Positions 7,568 through 15,615 of a DNA stretch of 64,000 nt are shown here, one piece after another; positions within the stretch are counted from its first letter, which is position 1; every line of letters begins with the position of its first letter. A model generated the notes under the pieces. The model did no database searches. It was not told the DNA's origin and saw nothing but the letters and a program-made list of their open reading frames with translations. Origin of the DNA: CAWIJJ01 sp963836425. GTDB taxonomy: Bacteria; Acidobacteriota; Terriglobia; Bryobacterales; Bryobacteraceae. The stretch spans positions 124,001 through 188,000 of the forward strand of contig CAWIJJ010000015.1 in the NCBI GenBank assembly GCA_963836425.1, given 5' to 3'. The translations under genes were made by a program, and so were the position numbers.

Positions 7568-8641
7568 TCACCGGTTGATGTCGCTGCCCGATTCCAGCCG
7601 GTCCAGCAGGCGCTGCACGGCCGCCCTTTGGATTTCCGGCGCGCCCGTAAGCGCAGCCTTCGCCTCGCGCACGGCGTTCGAAAAATCCTTCTGCGCCGAG
7701 TAAACCCGCGCCTGCGCGAGCCGGCTGATCCAGGAATCGGGGAAGCGCCTGGGCATCTCGCGGAATATGGCGATGGCATCTTCCTGCGATTTGTTTTGGA
7801 TTTGCAGGCTGCGTGCGTAATTGTAGGTCTCGAGCACGTTCGCCTTCTCCATTGCCATCTTCATCGCGGTGGCGGCGTCGGCCTTGCGTCCCAACGCGTC
7901 GAGCGCGCGCGACTTCGTTTGCAGGTTGGCGAAGCGCGGCTCGATGGCCACGGACTGCTCGGCCCACTTGAGCGCAGTCTCCGGCTCCAGGCGCATGTCC
8001 GTGAGCCAGCCCGCCGCATCGTCCCAACTGGCCCAGTGGTAAGCGTTCAGGTTCCGCAACTGGTTGCGGAGCGAGGAAACCGCCGTGGCATTCACGTCTA
8101 CCTTAAACAGGATCGGAACGGCCAGCCGCTCCCACCGGAGCGTCAATTCGGCGGAGTCGGGATGCAGGTTCTCGAAGCTGTAGGACAGCGCATTCTGCAT
8201 CTCGGCGGGATGAGGCTTCACCGTTACGCGCAGCGCATCCTCGGCCTGATCGTAGGTGAAGCTGCCCCAGGAGGTGTAGTTCTTCGAGAAGATGATCGTC
8301 CATTGATCCGCGGTCGGGATCATGTGCAGGCCGTACTTGCCGGCCGGCAGAGGCTGCCCCTCCACACTCACCGGACCGCTGGTTTCAAACACGGTGTTGT
8401 CATTGGCGCCGGCCCGCCACACCTCGCCGTACTTGACCAGGTCTCCCCAGATTTTGCGGTTACCGGCAAGCGGCCGGTGATAATCCACCCGAAGATCGGT
8501 GAGGCCGATGCGTTGCCTCACCGACGCCCCCTGGCTGGCCTCGGGAAGTTGCAGGAACAGGCTCTCGCGGACCCCTTGGCCGAAAGCCAGGCCGGGAACG
8601 AGCACCGAAACAAGGCAAACGAAATGGTGAATTCGAAGCAT
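7568..8641 (-). CDS. DUF2911 and TPR-like secreted protein
   Basis: A 357-residue exported protein: signal peptide MLRIHHFVCLVSVLVPGLAFG, then DUF2911 (about residues 40-175) with its typical phrases YHRPLAGNRKIWGDLV, WRAGANDNTVFET, LPAGKYGLHMIP and WTIIFSKNYTSWGSF. The C-terminal half (about 190-350) is made of helical tetratricopeptide-like repeats (ALKWAEQSVAIEP, ARVYSAQKDFSNAVREAK). Such DUF2911/TPR proteins are common in Acidobacteriota and Bacteroidota and have no defined function. Start at ATG 8641. It is upstream of sixA on the same strand. The upstream 170 bases show no further gene. Confidence 0.85.
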   Translation of the reverse strand: MLRIHHFVCLVSVLVPGLAFGQGVRESLFLQLPEASQGASVRQRIGLTDLRVDYHRPLAGNRKIWGDLVKYGEVWRAGANDNTVFETSGPVSVEGQPLPAGKYGLHMIPTADQWTIIFSKNYTSWGSFTYDQAEDALRVTVKPHPAEMQNALSYSFENLHPDSAELTLRWERLAVPILFKVDVNATAVSSLRNQLRNLNAYHWASWDDAAGWLTDMRLEPETALKWAEQSVAIEPRFANLQTKSRALDALGRKADAATAMKMAMEKANVLETYNYARSLQIQNKSQEDAIAIFREMPRRFPDSWISRLAQARVYSAQKDFSNAVREAKAALTGAPEIQRAAVQRLLDRLESGSDINR

Positions 8642-8811
8642 GTGAGAATGACGCGAGGGCGCGCGCGTCGTGAGCGGCCCGCTCCGTATGCCCATCCCGG
8701 TTCGCTGTACGCTCGTCACCGCACGGCCGGGACGGCTGACAGGCGGCAGCCGCGGCGGTTACTATCGTCCGCGCCGGGTGGAGTGCCCTCGCTGCGGAGT
8801 GCGGGTGATTT

Positions 8812-9199
8812 CGTGCTCTCCGCCACGAGAAAACCAGCATCCAGGTCCGGCGCCGCATCCATGCCTCAATGCGGCCGGCTCCCGGACGCTCCGCCCGCAT
8901 CGAACATGACTACGAACGTCGCGGCGCTTGGGCCTACTTGGCCGCCTGGGATGCCCATCGCGCCAAAATCTTCGGCCGCTGTGAAGCCAGCACAGGAATC
9001 GTACCGTTCGACCGGTTGGTGGAAGACCTGATGGGTCAAGAACCCTGCCGCTCGGCGCCGCCGCGTGTTATGGATCTTCGACAACGGTTCCTCAACCTAT
9101 GAGAAATCCGCCGCTCCATTTCGCTGGACGTTTACGCGGGCCGACTTGGCCGACCTCACGCAGCGCCTCAACGCCAGCGCGTTGCCCGCTGCCGACTGA
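8812..9199 (+). pseudogene. IS630-family transposase relic with internal deletion
   Basis: Plus-strand pieces match the DDE domain of IS630-family transposases. EKTSIQ and RRRIHASMRPAPGR (about 8824-8890) follow a frameshift that destroys the preceding first-aspartate motif. Then come ARIEHDYERRGAWAYLAAWD, HRAKIFGRCE and TGIVPFDRLVEDLM. After another shift VLWIFDNGSS (second aspartate) runs straight into YEKSAAPFRWTFTRADL, the family's C-terminus. About 80-100 residues that normally lie between, including the catalytic glutamate, are deleted. The frame ends at TGA 9197-9199. No terminal inverted repeats or target duplication could be identified. It cannot be active. Confidence 0.8.
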
Positions 9200-9363
9200 G
9201 CCCCCCAGAATACGACACCGTAATTCCGAGTTGGAGTACTTAGAGGTAGTTTTCGGTCGCTTCTGTCCGTCCAGTTTTTTCGTTCGATTTCGTCTGTTGT
9301 TCGCCTTTATGGTAGGGAATCGTCTGGTTCATCGTGCGGAAGAGGCTTGATTTGCTCGATGTT

Positions 9364-9439
<76 letters not shown>

Positions 9440-9556
9440 CCGGATGAAGGTCTGTCTTGATAAATACCGCGCCCGGCGGGTCCAAGTCAAACTCGATCCA
9501 GCGCGGCCGGCCGCGTTGACTTCACGGGAGCGCTCCCTTACCATCGTGCCTAATCT

Positions 9557-11962
9557 ATGAAACGCGCATCTCTTTTGCTGCTTGCGGCCGCTTTCGCGCT
9601 GTCCGCCGCCGAGACCTACCGCAAGCCTCCTCAACCCGTCCTGGATTTGCTGAATGCGCCCCCGACGCCCACGCTCAGCATCAGCCCGGCACGGACCTAT
9701 GCCATGCAGGGCAACCCCGTCCGTTATCCTCCCATCGCCGAACTTTCCCAACCCATGCTGCGGCTCGCCGGCCAGCGCATCAATCCCCGTACCAACGGGC
9801 TGCACAATTCCACCTTCAACAGTTCTCTCACCCTGCGCAAGATTCCCGAGGGCACGGAAATCAAGGTCACTCTTCCGCTGAACCCGAAGCTGAGCGGCGC
9901 CTACTGGAGTCCCAACGGCCTGCACTTCGCCTTCACCAACGCCACCAATTCCGGTTACGAACTGTGGGTGGGCGATACCGCCACCGGGTCCGCGCACCGG
10001 GTGGAGGGCGTGCGCGTCAACGCGGTGCTGGGCGGCGGGGTGCAATGGACCCCCGACAGCAAAGGGCTGCTGGTGAACCTGATCAAGCCGAACCGCGGGC
10101 CTGCGCCGCGCGAACCCGTCGTGCCCGCCGGGCCGCACGTGCAGGAGAGCCTGGGCGGCGCGGCGCCGGAAGCGACGCACGAAGACATGCTCCAGAATCC
10201 CCATGACGAGGACCTCTGGGAATACTACGCCACCTCGCAACTGGCGATCGTGGACCTCGCCACCGGAAAACCGGCGCTGCTCGGCAAGCCCGCCATCGTG
10301 GCCTCCGCCCGCTTTTCGCCCGACGGCAGGAACATTCTCGTGACCACCATCCACAAGCCGTTTTCCTATCTTCACCAGTACCGCGATTTCCCGCGCGATA
10401 TCGAAGTCTGGGACCGCGGCGGCAAAATGATTCACAAGGTGGCCGGCCTGCCGCTCCAGGACAAGATCCCGATCAACGGTGTCAGCACCGGTCCGCGCAG
10501 CGTGCAATGGCGGCCGAGCGCGCCCGCTACGCTGGTCTGGGTGGAGGCGCTCGACGGCGGCGACCTCAAGAATATCGTTCCCCATCGCGACCGCCTGCTG
10601 GCCCTCAAGGCTCCCTTCACTGGAGCGCCGGTCGAGTTCTTCCGGACCGAGCAGCGCTTCGGCGGAATTGAAATCGCCGCCGCCAGCGGGCTCGCCCTGG
10701 TCTCGGATTCCGAGCGCAAAACCCGTCGCGTGCGGACCTTCCAGATCGATATCGATAACCCTGCCAAGGCAGCCAAACTGATCTGGAGCCGCAACACCCA
10801 GGACCGCTACCGCGATCCGGGCCGTCCCCTCGACCAGGTTCTGCCGTCCGGACATTCCGGCGTACTCGTGGATGGCGATTTCCTCTACCTCACTGGCGCG
10901 GGCGCGTCGTCCACCGGCGATCACCCGTTTCTCGACCGCTTCAGTCTCTCGACCCTCAAGGCCGAACGAATTTTCGAGTGCGATGCCGACCATTACGAAT
11001 CCGTGGTGGCCCTGCTCGACGACAAGGCCGGCCGCTTCCTCACCCGCCGCGAAAGTCCCAGCGAACCGCCGAATTACTTCGTCCGCGCGGCCGGCGGGCA
11101 GATGACCGCGATGACGAAGTTTCCGGACCCGCAGCCCATCTTCCGCAAAGTCAGCAAGCAGCTCGTCCTCTATAAACGGCCGGACGGCGTGCCGCTCTCG
11201 TTCATCCTCTACCTGCCGCCCGACTACCAGCCGGGCACGCGTTTGCCAACGATTGTGTGGGCGTATCCGCGCGAATACGGAGATGCCGATACCGCCGGCC
11301 AGGTCAGCGGCTCGACCAAACGCTTTACGGAGGTTGCGGGCTATTCGGAGATCTGGCACGTGCTGGACGGATTTGCGGTGCTCGCGAATGCCGCCATGCC
11401 GGTGGTGGGAAGCGACCCCGACCTGGTCAACAATACGTACATCGATCAGATCGTGGCGGATGCCAAGGCGGCCATCGATAAGGCGGTCGAGATGGGCGTC
11501 ACCGACCCGGCCCGTGTCGGCGTGGGCGGCCACAGCTATGGCGCTTTCATGACCGGCAACCTGCTGGCCCACTCGAATCTCTTCAAAGCCGGCGTGGCCG
11601 AGAGCGGAGCCCACAACCGGACTCTCACTCCGTTTGGATTCCAGAGCGAGCGGCGCACCATCTGGCAGGCGCCCGACGTTTACCTGAAGATGTCGCCTTT
11701 CATGTATGCCGACAAGATCAAGACTCCGCTGCTACTGATTCACGGCGAGGCCGACGATAATGACGGCACCTTCCCCATCCAGTCCGACCGCATGTACCAG
11801 GCGGTGCGCGGCAACGGCGGAACCGTGCGGCTGGTTTTCCTTCCGGCCGAGGCGCACGGCTACCGCGCCAAGGAAACGATAGAACACGTCGTCTGGGAGA
11901 AGTTTAACTGGTTCGACAAGTACGTGAAGAACGCCGGGGCGCCGGCAGGCAGCCTGAACTAA
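9557..11962 (+). CDS. Secreted prolyl oligopeptidase-family (S9) serine peptidase
   Basis: An 801-residue peptidase. It has a signal peptide (MKRASLLLLAAAFALSAAET), a beta-propeller-like region (about 30-560, with phrases such as AYWSPNGLHFAFT and VQWTPDSKGLLV) and a C-terminal alpha/beta-hydrolase domain (about 570-790). The nucleophile is in GVGGHSYGAFMTG, the acid in HGEADDNDGTFP and the histidine in PAEAHGYR. The overall pattern is closest to the S9D glutamyl-endopeptidase-like group. It probably cleaves peptides in the periplasm. It is transcribed toward the CocE-like gene; the two converge with a 4-base overlap of their stop codons. Confidence 0.9.
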   Translation: MKRASLLLLAAAFALSAAETYRKPPQPVLDLLNAPPTPTLSISPARTYAMQGNPVRYPPIAELSQPMLRLAGQRINPRTNGLHNSTFNSSLTLRKIPEGTEIKVTLPLNPKLSGAYWSPNGLHFAFTNATNSGYELWVGDTATGSAHRVEGVRVNAVLGGGVQWTPDSKGLLVNLIKPNRGPAPREPVVPAGPHVQESLGGAAPEATHEDMLQNPHDEDLWEYYATSQLAIVDLATGKPALLGKPAIVASARFSPDGRNILVTTIHKPFSYLHQYRDFPRDIEVWDRGGKMIHKVAGLPLQDKIPINGVSTGPRSVQWRPSAPATLVWVEALDGGDLKNIVPHRDRLLALKAPFTGAPVEFFRTEQRFGGIEIAAASGLALVSDSERKTRRVRTFQIDIDNPAKAAKLIWSRNTQDRYRDPGRPLDQVLPSGHSGVLVDGDFLYLTGAGASSTGDHPFLDRFSLSTLKAERIFECDADHYESVVALLDDKAGRFLTRRESPSEPPNYFVRAAGGQMTAMTKFPDPQPIFRKVSKQLVLYKRPDGVPLSFILYLPPDYQPGTRLPTIVWAYPREYGDADTAGQVSGSTKRFTEVAGYSEIWHVLDGFAVLANAAMPVVGSDPDLVNNTYIDQIVADAKAAIDKAVEMGVTDPARVGVGGHSYGAFMTGNLLAHSNLFKAGVAESGAHNRTLTPFGFQSERRTIWQAPDVYLKMSPFMYADKIKTPLLLIHGEADDNDGTFPIQSDRMYQAVRGNGGTVRLVFLPAEAHGYRAKETIEHVVWEKFNWFDKYVKNAGAPAGSLN

Positions 11963-13719
11963 TTAGGGTGGCCGCTTCCCGGTTTCAGCGCCCGGACGCG
12001 CGGGGAGCGGCTGCTCGACGTGGTGAACGCAGATCGCGCCGGCATGATCAGCAGCACCAGGCGGGACTGGCGGTCGCGGTCATGAAAAACGGTTTGCGAC
12101 GCCTTCAGTAAACGGGTGTCGGTGGCGATGTCCCCGCCTGTATTCGTGTTCCGGTCGAACCGCGGGAAATTGCTGCTCGAAATCTCCAGCCGGATCGAGT
12201 GGCCCTTCAGAAATACGTTGGCCGTCACGCCCGCGTCGATCTGAATCTGGTAGACCTCGCCGGGCCGTGCCAGTTCCGGCCTTTCGAGGGAGTTGCGGTA
12301 GCGCAGCCGGAGGATACCATCCGTCAGGTTGCGCGCCGAGCCGTCCGGAGCGACGTCCACCAGTTTGGCCGTGAAATCCGTGTCCCGCGCGCTGCTGGCC
12401 ACGTACAGCACAACCTGCACGGGGCCGATCACATCCAGATCGTGACGCAGGGGACGCGTCGTGTAGACCAGCACGTCCTTGCGCTGCTCCACCTTGCGCT
12501 GGTCCATCGGGCCCCACGGGAAGATCCTCGGGTTGCAGCAGACCGCCCCGCCCACGGTCGGTACCGGGTTGGTCGGATCGAACACGTACTGGTCCACGGC
12601 GGCCGTGCGCGGCGGCCGCTCGCTCAGGGCCCCGTCGCCCGATACCGTATTTGCGTGGGCCCGGCTGTCCAGGTAGAACTGCACCGGCCTGGCTTCGCGC
12701 GGCGGCCACTCCGTGTCTTCATGCCAGCGGTTGGCGCCCATCACGAAGACGCGCAGCGGCGGAGTTTCGTCGAGTTCGCTGTCCTTGCCGCGAAGCCACC
12801 GGTCGAACCACTCGAGTTGCAGCCGCCGTATGGGGATCTGCGCATCCGGCCCGAAGTCCACATTCGGAAATACGTAAGACATGCTGTGCGGCCACGGCCC
12901 GATGATCGTCCGGTTGGCGCCGGAACTCTTCCGCAGCGCCGCGAAGGCCTCCAGGTCGCTCTGCCCGAAATTGTCGTACCAGCCGCCCACACTGAACACC
13001 GGAATGCGGATCTTATCGATCGCCTCCTTCACGCTGATCCTGCGCCAGAACGCGTCGAACGAGGGATGCGCCACCGCCGCCCGGAACATCTCCGACGGCC
13101 ACCCCGTCGCCGCCACGTCCGCGGTGCGCAGCGGCAGGTGCAGCACGAATCGGGAGAAGTTCGGAATGTATCCGGGGGCCTTCAGGTTCTCCGCCATCCA
13201 CAGCAGGCGGCCCCCCAGTTTCATGGCTCCGCCGGTAGAGTAAAAGCGGTCGCGGTAGTCGTCGTAGCCGGAGACCACGGGGAAGATCGCCTTCAGGTGC
13301 CGGTTGTTCGTGAGCGCCGCTTTCCACTGCGCGATTCCCCGGTAGGATCCGCCGACCATCCCGATTTTCCCGTCCGACCAGGGCTGCCGCGCAATCCAGT
13401 CGAGCGTATCGGAGCCGTCCTCCGGTTCCTGTATCAGGGGGTTGAACAGGCCCTCGGACTCATAGCGGCCGCGCACGTCCTGAGCAACCACGGCGTAACC
13501 GTGCGTCAGAAACTCCAGGTAGGGGCCGGGCGCTGACGGCTTGCCGTAAGGGGTGCGCTCCAGGATCACCGGCAAACGCGCCTGTCCCGGGGGCAGGAAA
13601 ACGTTGGCGGCCAGCCGGACGCCGTCGCGCATCGGAATCTGCACGTGGATGACGCGGAACGAATCCTTGCCTGCACCGTACAAGCCGGCGCACGCCAGAA
13701 TCAGCCAAGCGAATCGCAC
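11959..13719 (-). CDS. CocE/NonD family serine hydrolase
   Basis: A 586-residue exported hydrolase of the X-Pro dipeptidyl-peptidase S15/CocE family. The signal peptide is VRFAWLILACAGLYG. Family phrases follow: IPMRDGVRLAANVFLPPG, VILERTPYGK, GYAVVAQDVRGR and the nucleophile in GMVGGSYRGIAQW. The acid lies in GGWYDNF and the histidine in GPWPHS. The C-terminal jelly-roll domain (about 370-560) includes TAKLVDVAPDGSARNLTDGI and KGHSIRLEISSSNFPRF. Substrate is unknown (acyl ester, amide or X-Pro peptide). GTG 13719 is chosen because it directly precedes the signal peptide; it overlaps the end of the glycosyltransferase gene by 19 bases. Confidence 0.88.
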   Translation of the reverse strand: MRFAWLILACAGLYGAGKDSFRVIHVQIPMRDGVRLAANVFLPPGQARLPVILERTPYGKPSAPGPYLEFLTHGYAVVAQDVRGRYESEGLFNPLIQEPEDGSDTLDWIARQPWSDGKIGMVGGSYRGIAQWKAALTNNRHLKAIFPVVSGYDDYRDRFYSTGGAMKLGGRLLWMAENLKAPGYIPNFSRFVLHLPLRTADVAATGWPSEMFRAAVAHPSFDAFWRRISVKEAIDKIRIPVFSVGGWYDNFGQSDLEAFAALRKSSGANRTIIGPWPHSMSYVFPNVDFGPDAQIPIRRLQLEWFDRWLRGKDSELDETPPLRVFVMGANRWHEDTEWPPREARPVQFYLDSRAHANTVSGDGALSERPPRTAAVDQYVFDPTNPVPTVGGAVCCNPRIFPWGPMDQRKVEQRKDVLVYTTRPLRHDLDVIGPVQVVLYVASSARDTDFTAKLVDVAPDGSARNLTDGILRLRYRNSLERPELARPGEVYQIQIDAGVTANVFLKGHSIRLEISSSNFPRFDRNTNTGGDIATDTRLLKASQTVFHDRDRQSRLVLLIMPARSAFTTSSSRSPRVRALKPGSGHPN

Positions 13720-14801
13720 AGAACCTTCCAAAACCGGGCCCCCGATTCTTCCAGGCGGTGTTGCGCGCCTACGTGTGCGGCTCCCCGTTGTCCGACAGCC
13801 CTGCCCACCGCTTCCATCGATGTTAGCAGAAGCATGTGCTCGAACAGCGAAGCGCGTTCCGCGGCTCCGGCAGGGATGCGGATGCAGGCGTCCTCCGGGA
13901 AACGGGACCATTCCGCGGATTCGGTCACCAGCACCGGCTTGCCGATGCCCATCAGCCGGATGCCGATGCCCGAGGTTTCGCCCGCGGCCGGATAGCGCAG
14001 ATTGATGCAGGCGTCCACCGCACTTGCCGCCATCCAGAATGCCCGCTCTTCAAGAAATGGCAGCCGGACGATCCCTGGTGCTTTCAGCAGTGGCGTGGCT
14101 GAGCGCTCCAGGTCGCTCGACGCGAACTCGCCGGCCACCAGCAGCGACGCCTTTTGGCAATCGCGCCGAACCCGCCCGAACGCCTCCAGCACTGCCATCA
14201 GCCGCTTGGATTCACGCAGGTATCCGAAAACGCCGAAGACGTAGCTGTCGGCGGCGAGTCCCAACGCTGCGCGAAAACGCATCGTCTCGGCGAACGAGGG
14301 CAGGGCAGGGGCAACGAACAGGTGCGGGATCTCCACAATCCGCGCACCCGCGGCGTGCGCTGCCACCGTCCGGGCGGCCGCGGGATTGTGCACAACGACG
14401 GTGCGCGCGGTTTCCGCGATTCGCCGCAGCAGCGGATACTCGAAATAGCGCGGGTCGGAACCGGAGGCAGCCCTCGACTTCCACAAATCCTCACCCAAGC
14501 CCCGGTTCCATTCCCCGTAGTTGAAGACGAACTCCTCCACGTAGGCCGCCCGGTCGAGCTGTCCAAGCAGGAAATGATGCAGGAGCGCATCGTGCAGCAC
14601 CACCACACCGGGTTCCCGCAGCGCGCGGTGGTAAATCGAAGCGTGCAGACGGTTGTTGCCCAGGTGGTAGAGGGGCGCATCGCAACGCTCCGGGGCAAGT
14701 TCCACCGTGCCGTGCCTGCGCAACTCCGGGAGAAGGGCCGCGGCGTAGTCCGCCACGCCGGTGCGCGCGGGCGGCAGCGGAGAAAAGAATCCCGCCTTCA
14801 C
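13701..14801 (-). CDS. Glycosyltransferase, GT4-like
   Basis: A 366-residue protein resembling GT-B glycosyltransferases of family 4. It begins VKAGFFSPLPPARTGVADYA with the N-terminal nucleotide-fold loop. The middle has FGVFGYLRESKRLMAVLEAF and SLLVAGEF, and the C-terminal domain has FWMAASAVDACINLRYPAAG and ETSGIGIRLMGIGKPVLVTE, the position of the donor-binding EX7E-type motif. Acceptor and sugar are unknown. GTG 14801 overlaps the stop of the upstream yggS gene as GTGA, which supports this start over a longer frame. It is the middle gene of yggS-GT-CocE. Confidence 0.82.
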   Translation of the reverse strand: MKAGFFSPLPPARTGVADYAAALLPELRRHGTVELAPERCDAPLYHLGNNRLHASIYHRALREPGVVVLHDALLHHFLLGQLDRAAYVEEFVFNYGEWNRGLGEDLWKSRAASGSDPRYFEYPLLRRIAETARTVVVHNPAAARTVAAHAAGARIVEIPHLFVAPALPSFAETMRFRAALGLAADSYVFGVFGYLRESKRLMAVLEAFGRVRRDCQKASLLVAGEFASSDLERSATPLLKAPGIVRLPFLEERAFWMAASAVDACINLRYPAAGETSGIGIRLMGIGKPVLVTESAEWSRFPEDACIRIPAGAAERASLFEHMLLLTSMEAVGRAVGQRGAAHVGAQHRLEESGARFWKVLCDSLG

Positions 14802-15469
14802 GCCTTCTTCCGTTTTCCGAACAGGGCCGTCCCAACCCTTACGCACGTGGAGCCTTCTTCGATGGCCGTTTCCAGGTCGTGCGACATACCCATCGAAAGC
14901 TGCTCGAGCCCGTGTTCGGCGGCCAGTTCGCGCAGGCGGCGGAAGTAGGGCCGCGCCGCCTCCGGATCGTCAGACCACGGCGGCATCGTCATCAACCCGA
15001 GCAGGCGCAGGCTCGGACACTCCCGCACTGCCGCGATCAGTTGCGGGATCTCTGCCGCACCGGCGCCGCTTTTGGCCTCTTCGTTTCCGAGCTTCACCTC
15101 GATCATTACGTCGAGCTGTTGCCCCGCCTCATTCAGCCGCCTTGCCAGCCGCGCGGAATCCACTGTCTGGATGACTTGAAAGATCTCCGCCGCCTTTCGC
15201 GTTTTGTTCGACTGAAGATGGCCGATCAGGTGAAACCGCGCTCCCGCGAGGTCTGCCACCAGCGGCGCCTTGTTTTCGAACTCCTGTACGTAATTTTCGC
15301 CAAACTCGCGCAGGCCGAGAGCGTAGGCGTCGCGAATCACCTGGGCCGGAAATACTTTGGTGACAGCGAGGAGCGTGACGCCGGCAGGATCGCGCCGGGC
15401 GCGTTCGCAGGCGTGGGCGATTCGCCGGCGCACCTCGGCGAGCCGCCGTTCGAGTTCCGTACTCTGCAT
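14798..15469 (-). CDS. yggS: PLP homeostasis protein, YggS/PLPBP family
   Basis: A 223-residue cytoplasmic PLP-binding protein with a single TIM-barrel-like domain and no known catalysis; the family buffers pyridoxal phosphate and affects amino acid pools. Lys38 in LLAVTKVFP is the PLP lysine. FGENYVQEFENKA, FHLIGHLQSNK, DVMIEVKLGNEEAKSG, LRLLGLMTMPPW and LSMGMSHDLETAIEEGST are all characteristic. Start at ATG 15469. Its stop overlaps the GTG of the following glycosyltransferase. About 145 bases separate it from the divergent TonB receptor relic. Confidence 0.95.
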   Translation of the reverse strand: MQSTELERRLAEVRRRIAHACERARRDPAGVTLLAVTKVFPAQVIRDAYALGLREFGENYVQEFENKAPLVADLAGARFHLIGHLQSNKTRKAAEIFQVIQTVDSARLARRLNEAGQQLDVMIEVKLGNEEAKSGAGAAEIPQLIAAVRECPSLRLLGLMTMPPWSDDPEAARPYFRRLRELAAEHGLEQLSMGMSHDLETAIEEGSTCVRVGTALFGKRKKA

Positions 15470-15615
15470 GGCGGGAACCTTCAGTATCCCAGGATCGGCG
15501 GGCGGCGTCCGGCCGGAGGTCCGGCACAATTTACGAAATCCGCCGCATTCGGTGTCATAGAACTGAAAAACGTTTCCTGGTATTCTGGACACCCAGGGTC
15601 TAGAGAGGTATAATC

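Noticed and set aside
12199..13536. 445-residue plus-strand frame opposite the CocE-like gene
   Set aside because: Arginine-rich shadow without any domain; the minus strand carries the hydrolase motifs.
15609..15614. TATAAT just before the TonB receptor start
   Set aside because: It lies one base from the ATG, too close to act as the -10 box for this gene, and a ribosome binding site overlaps it.
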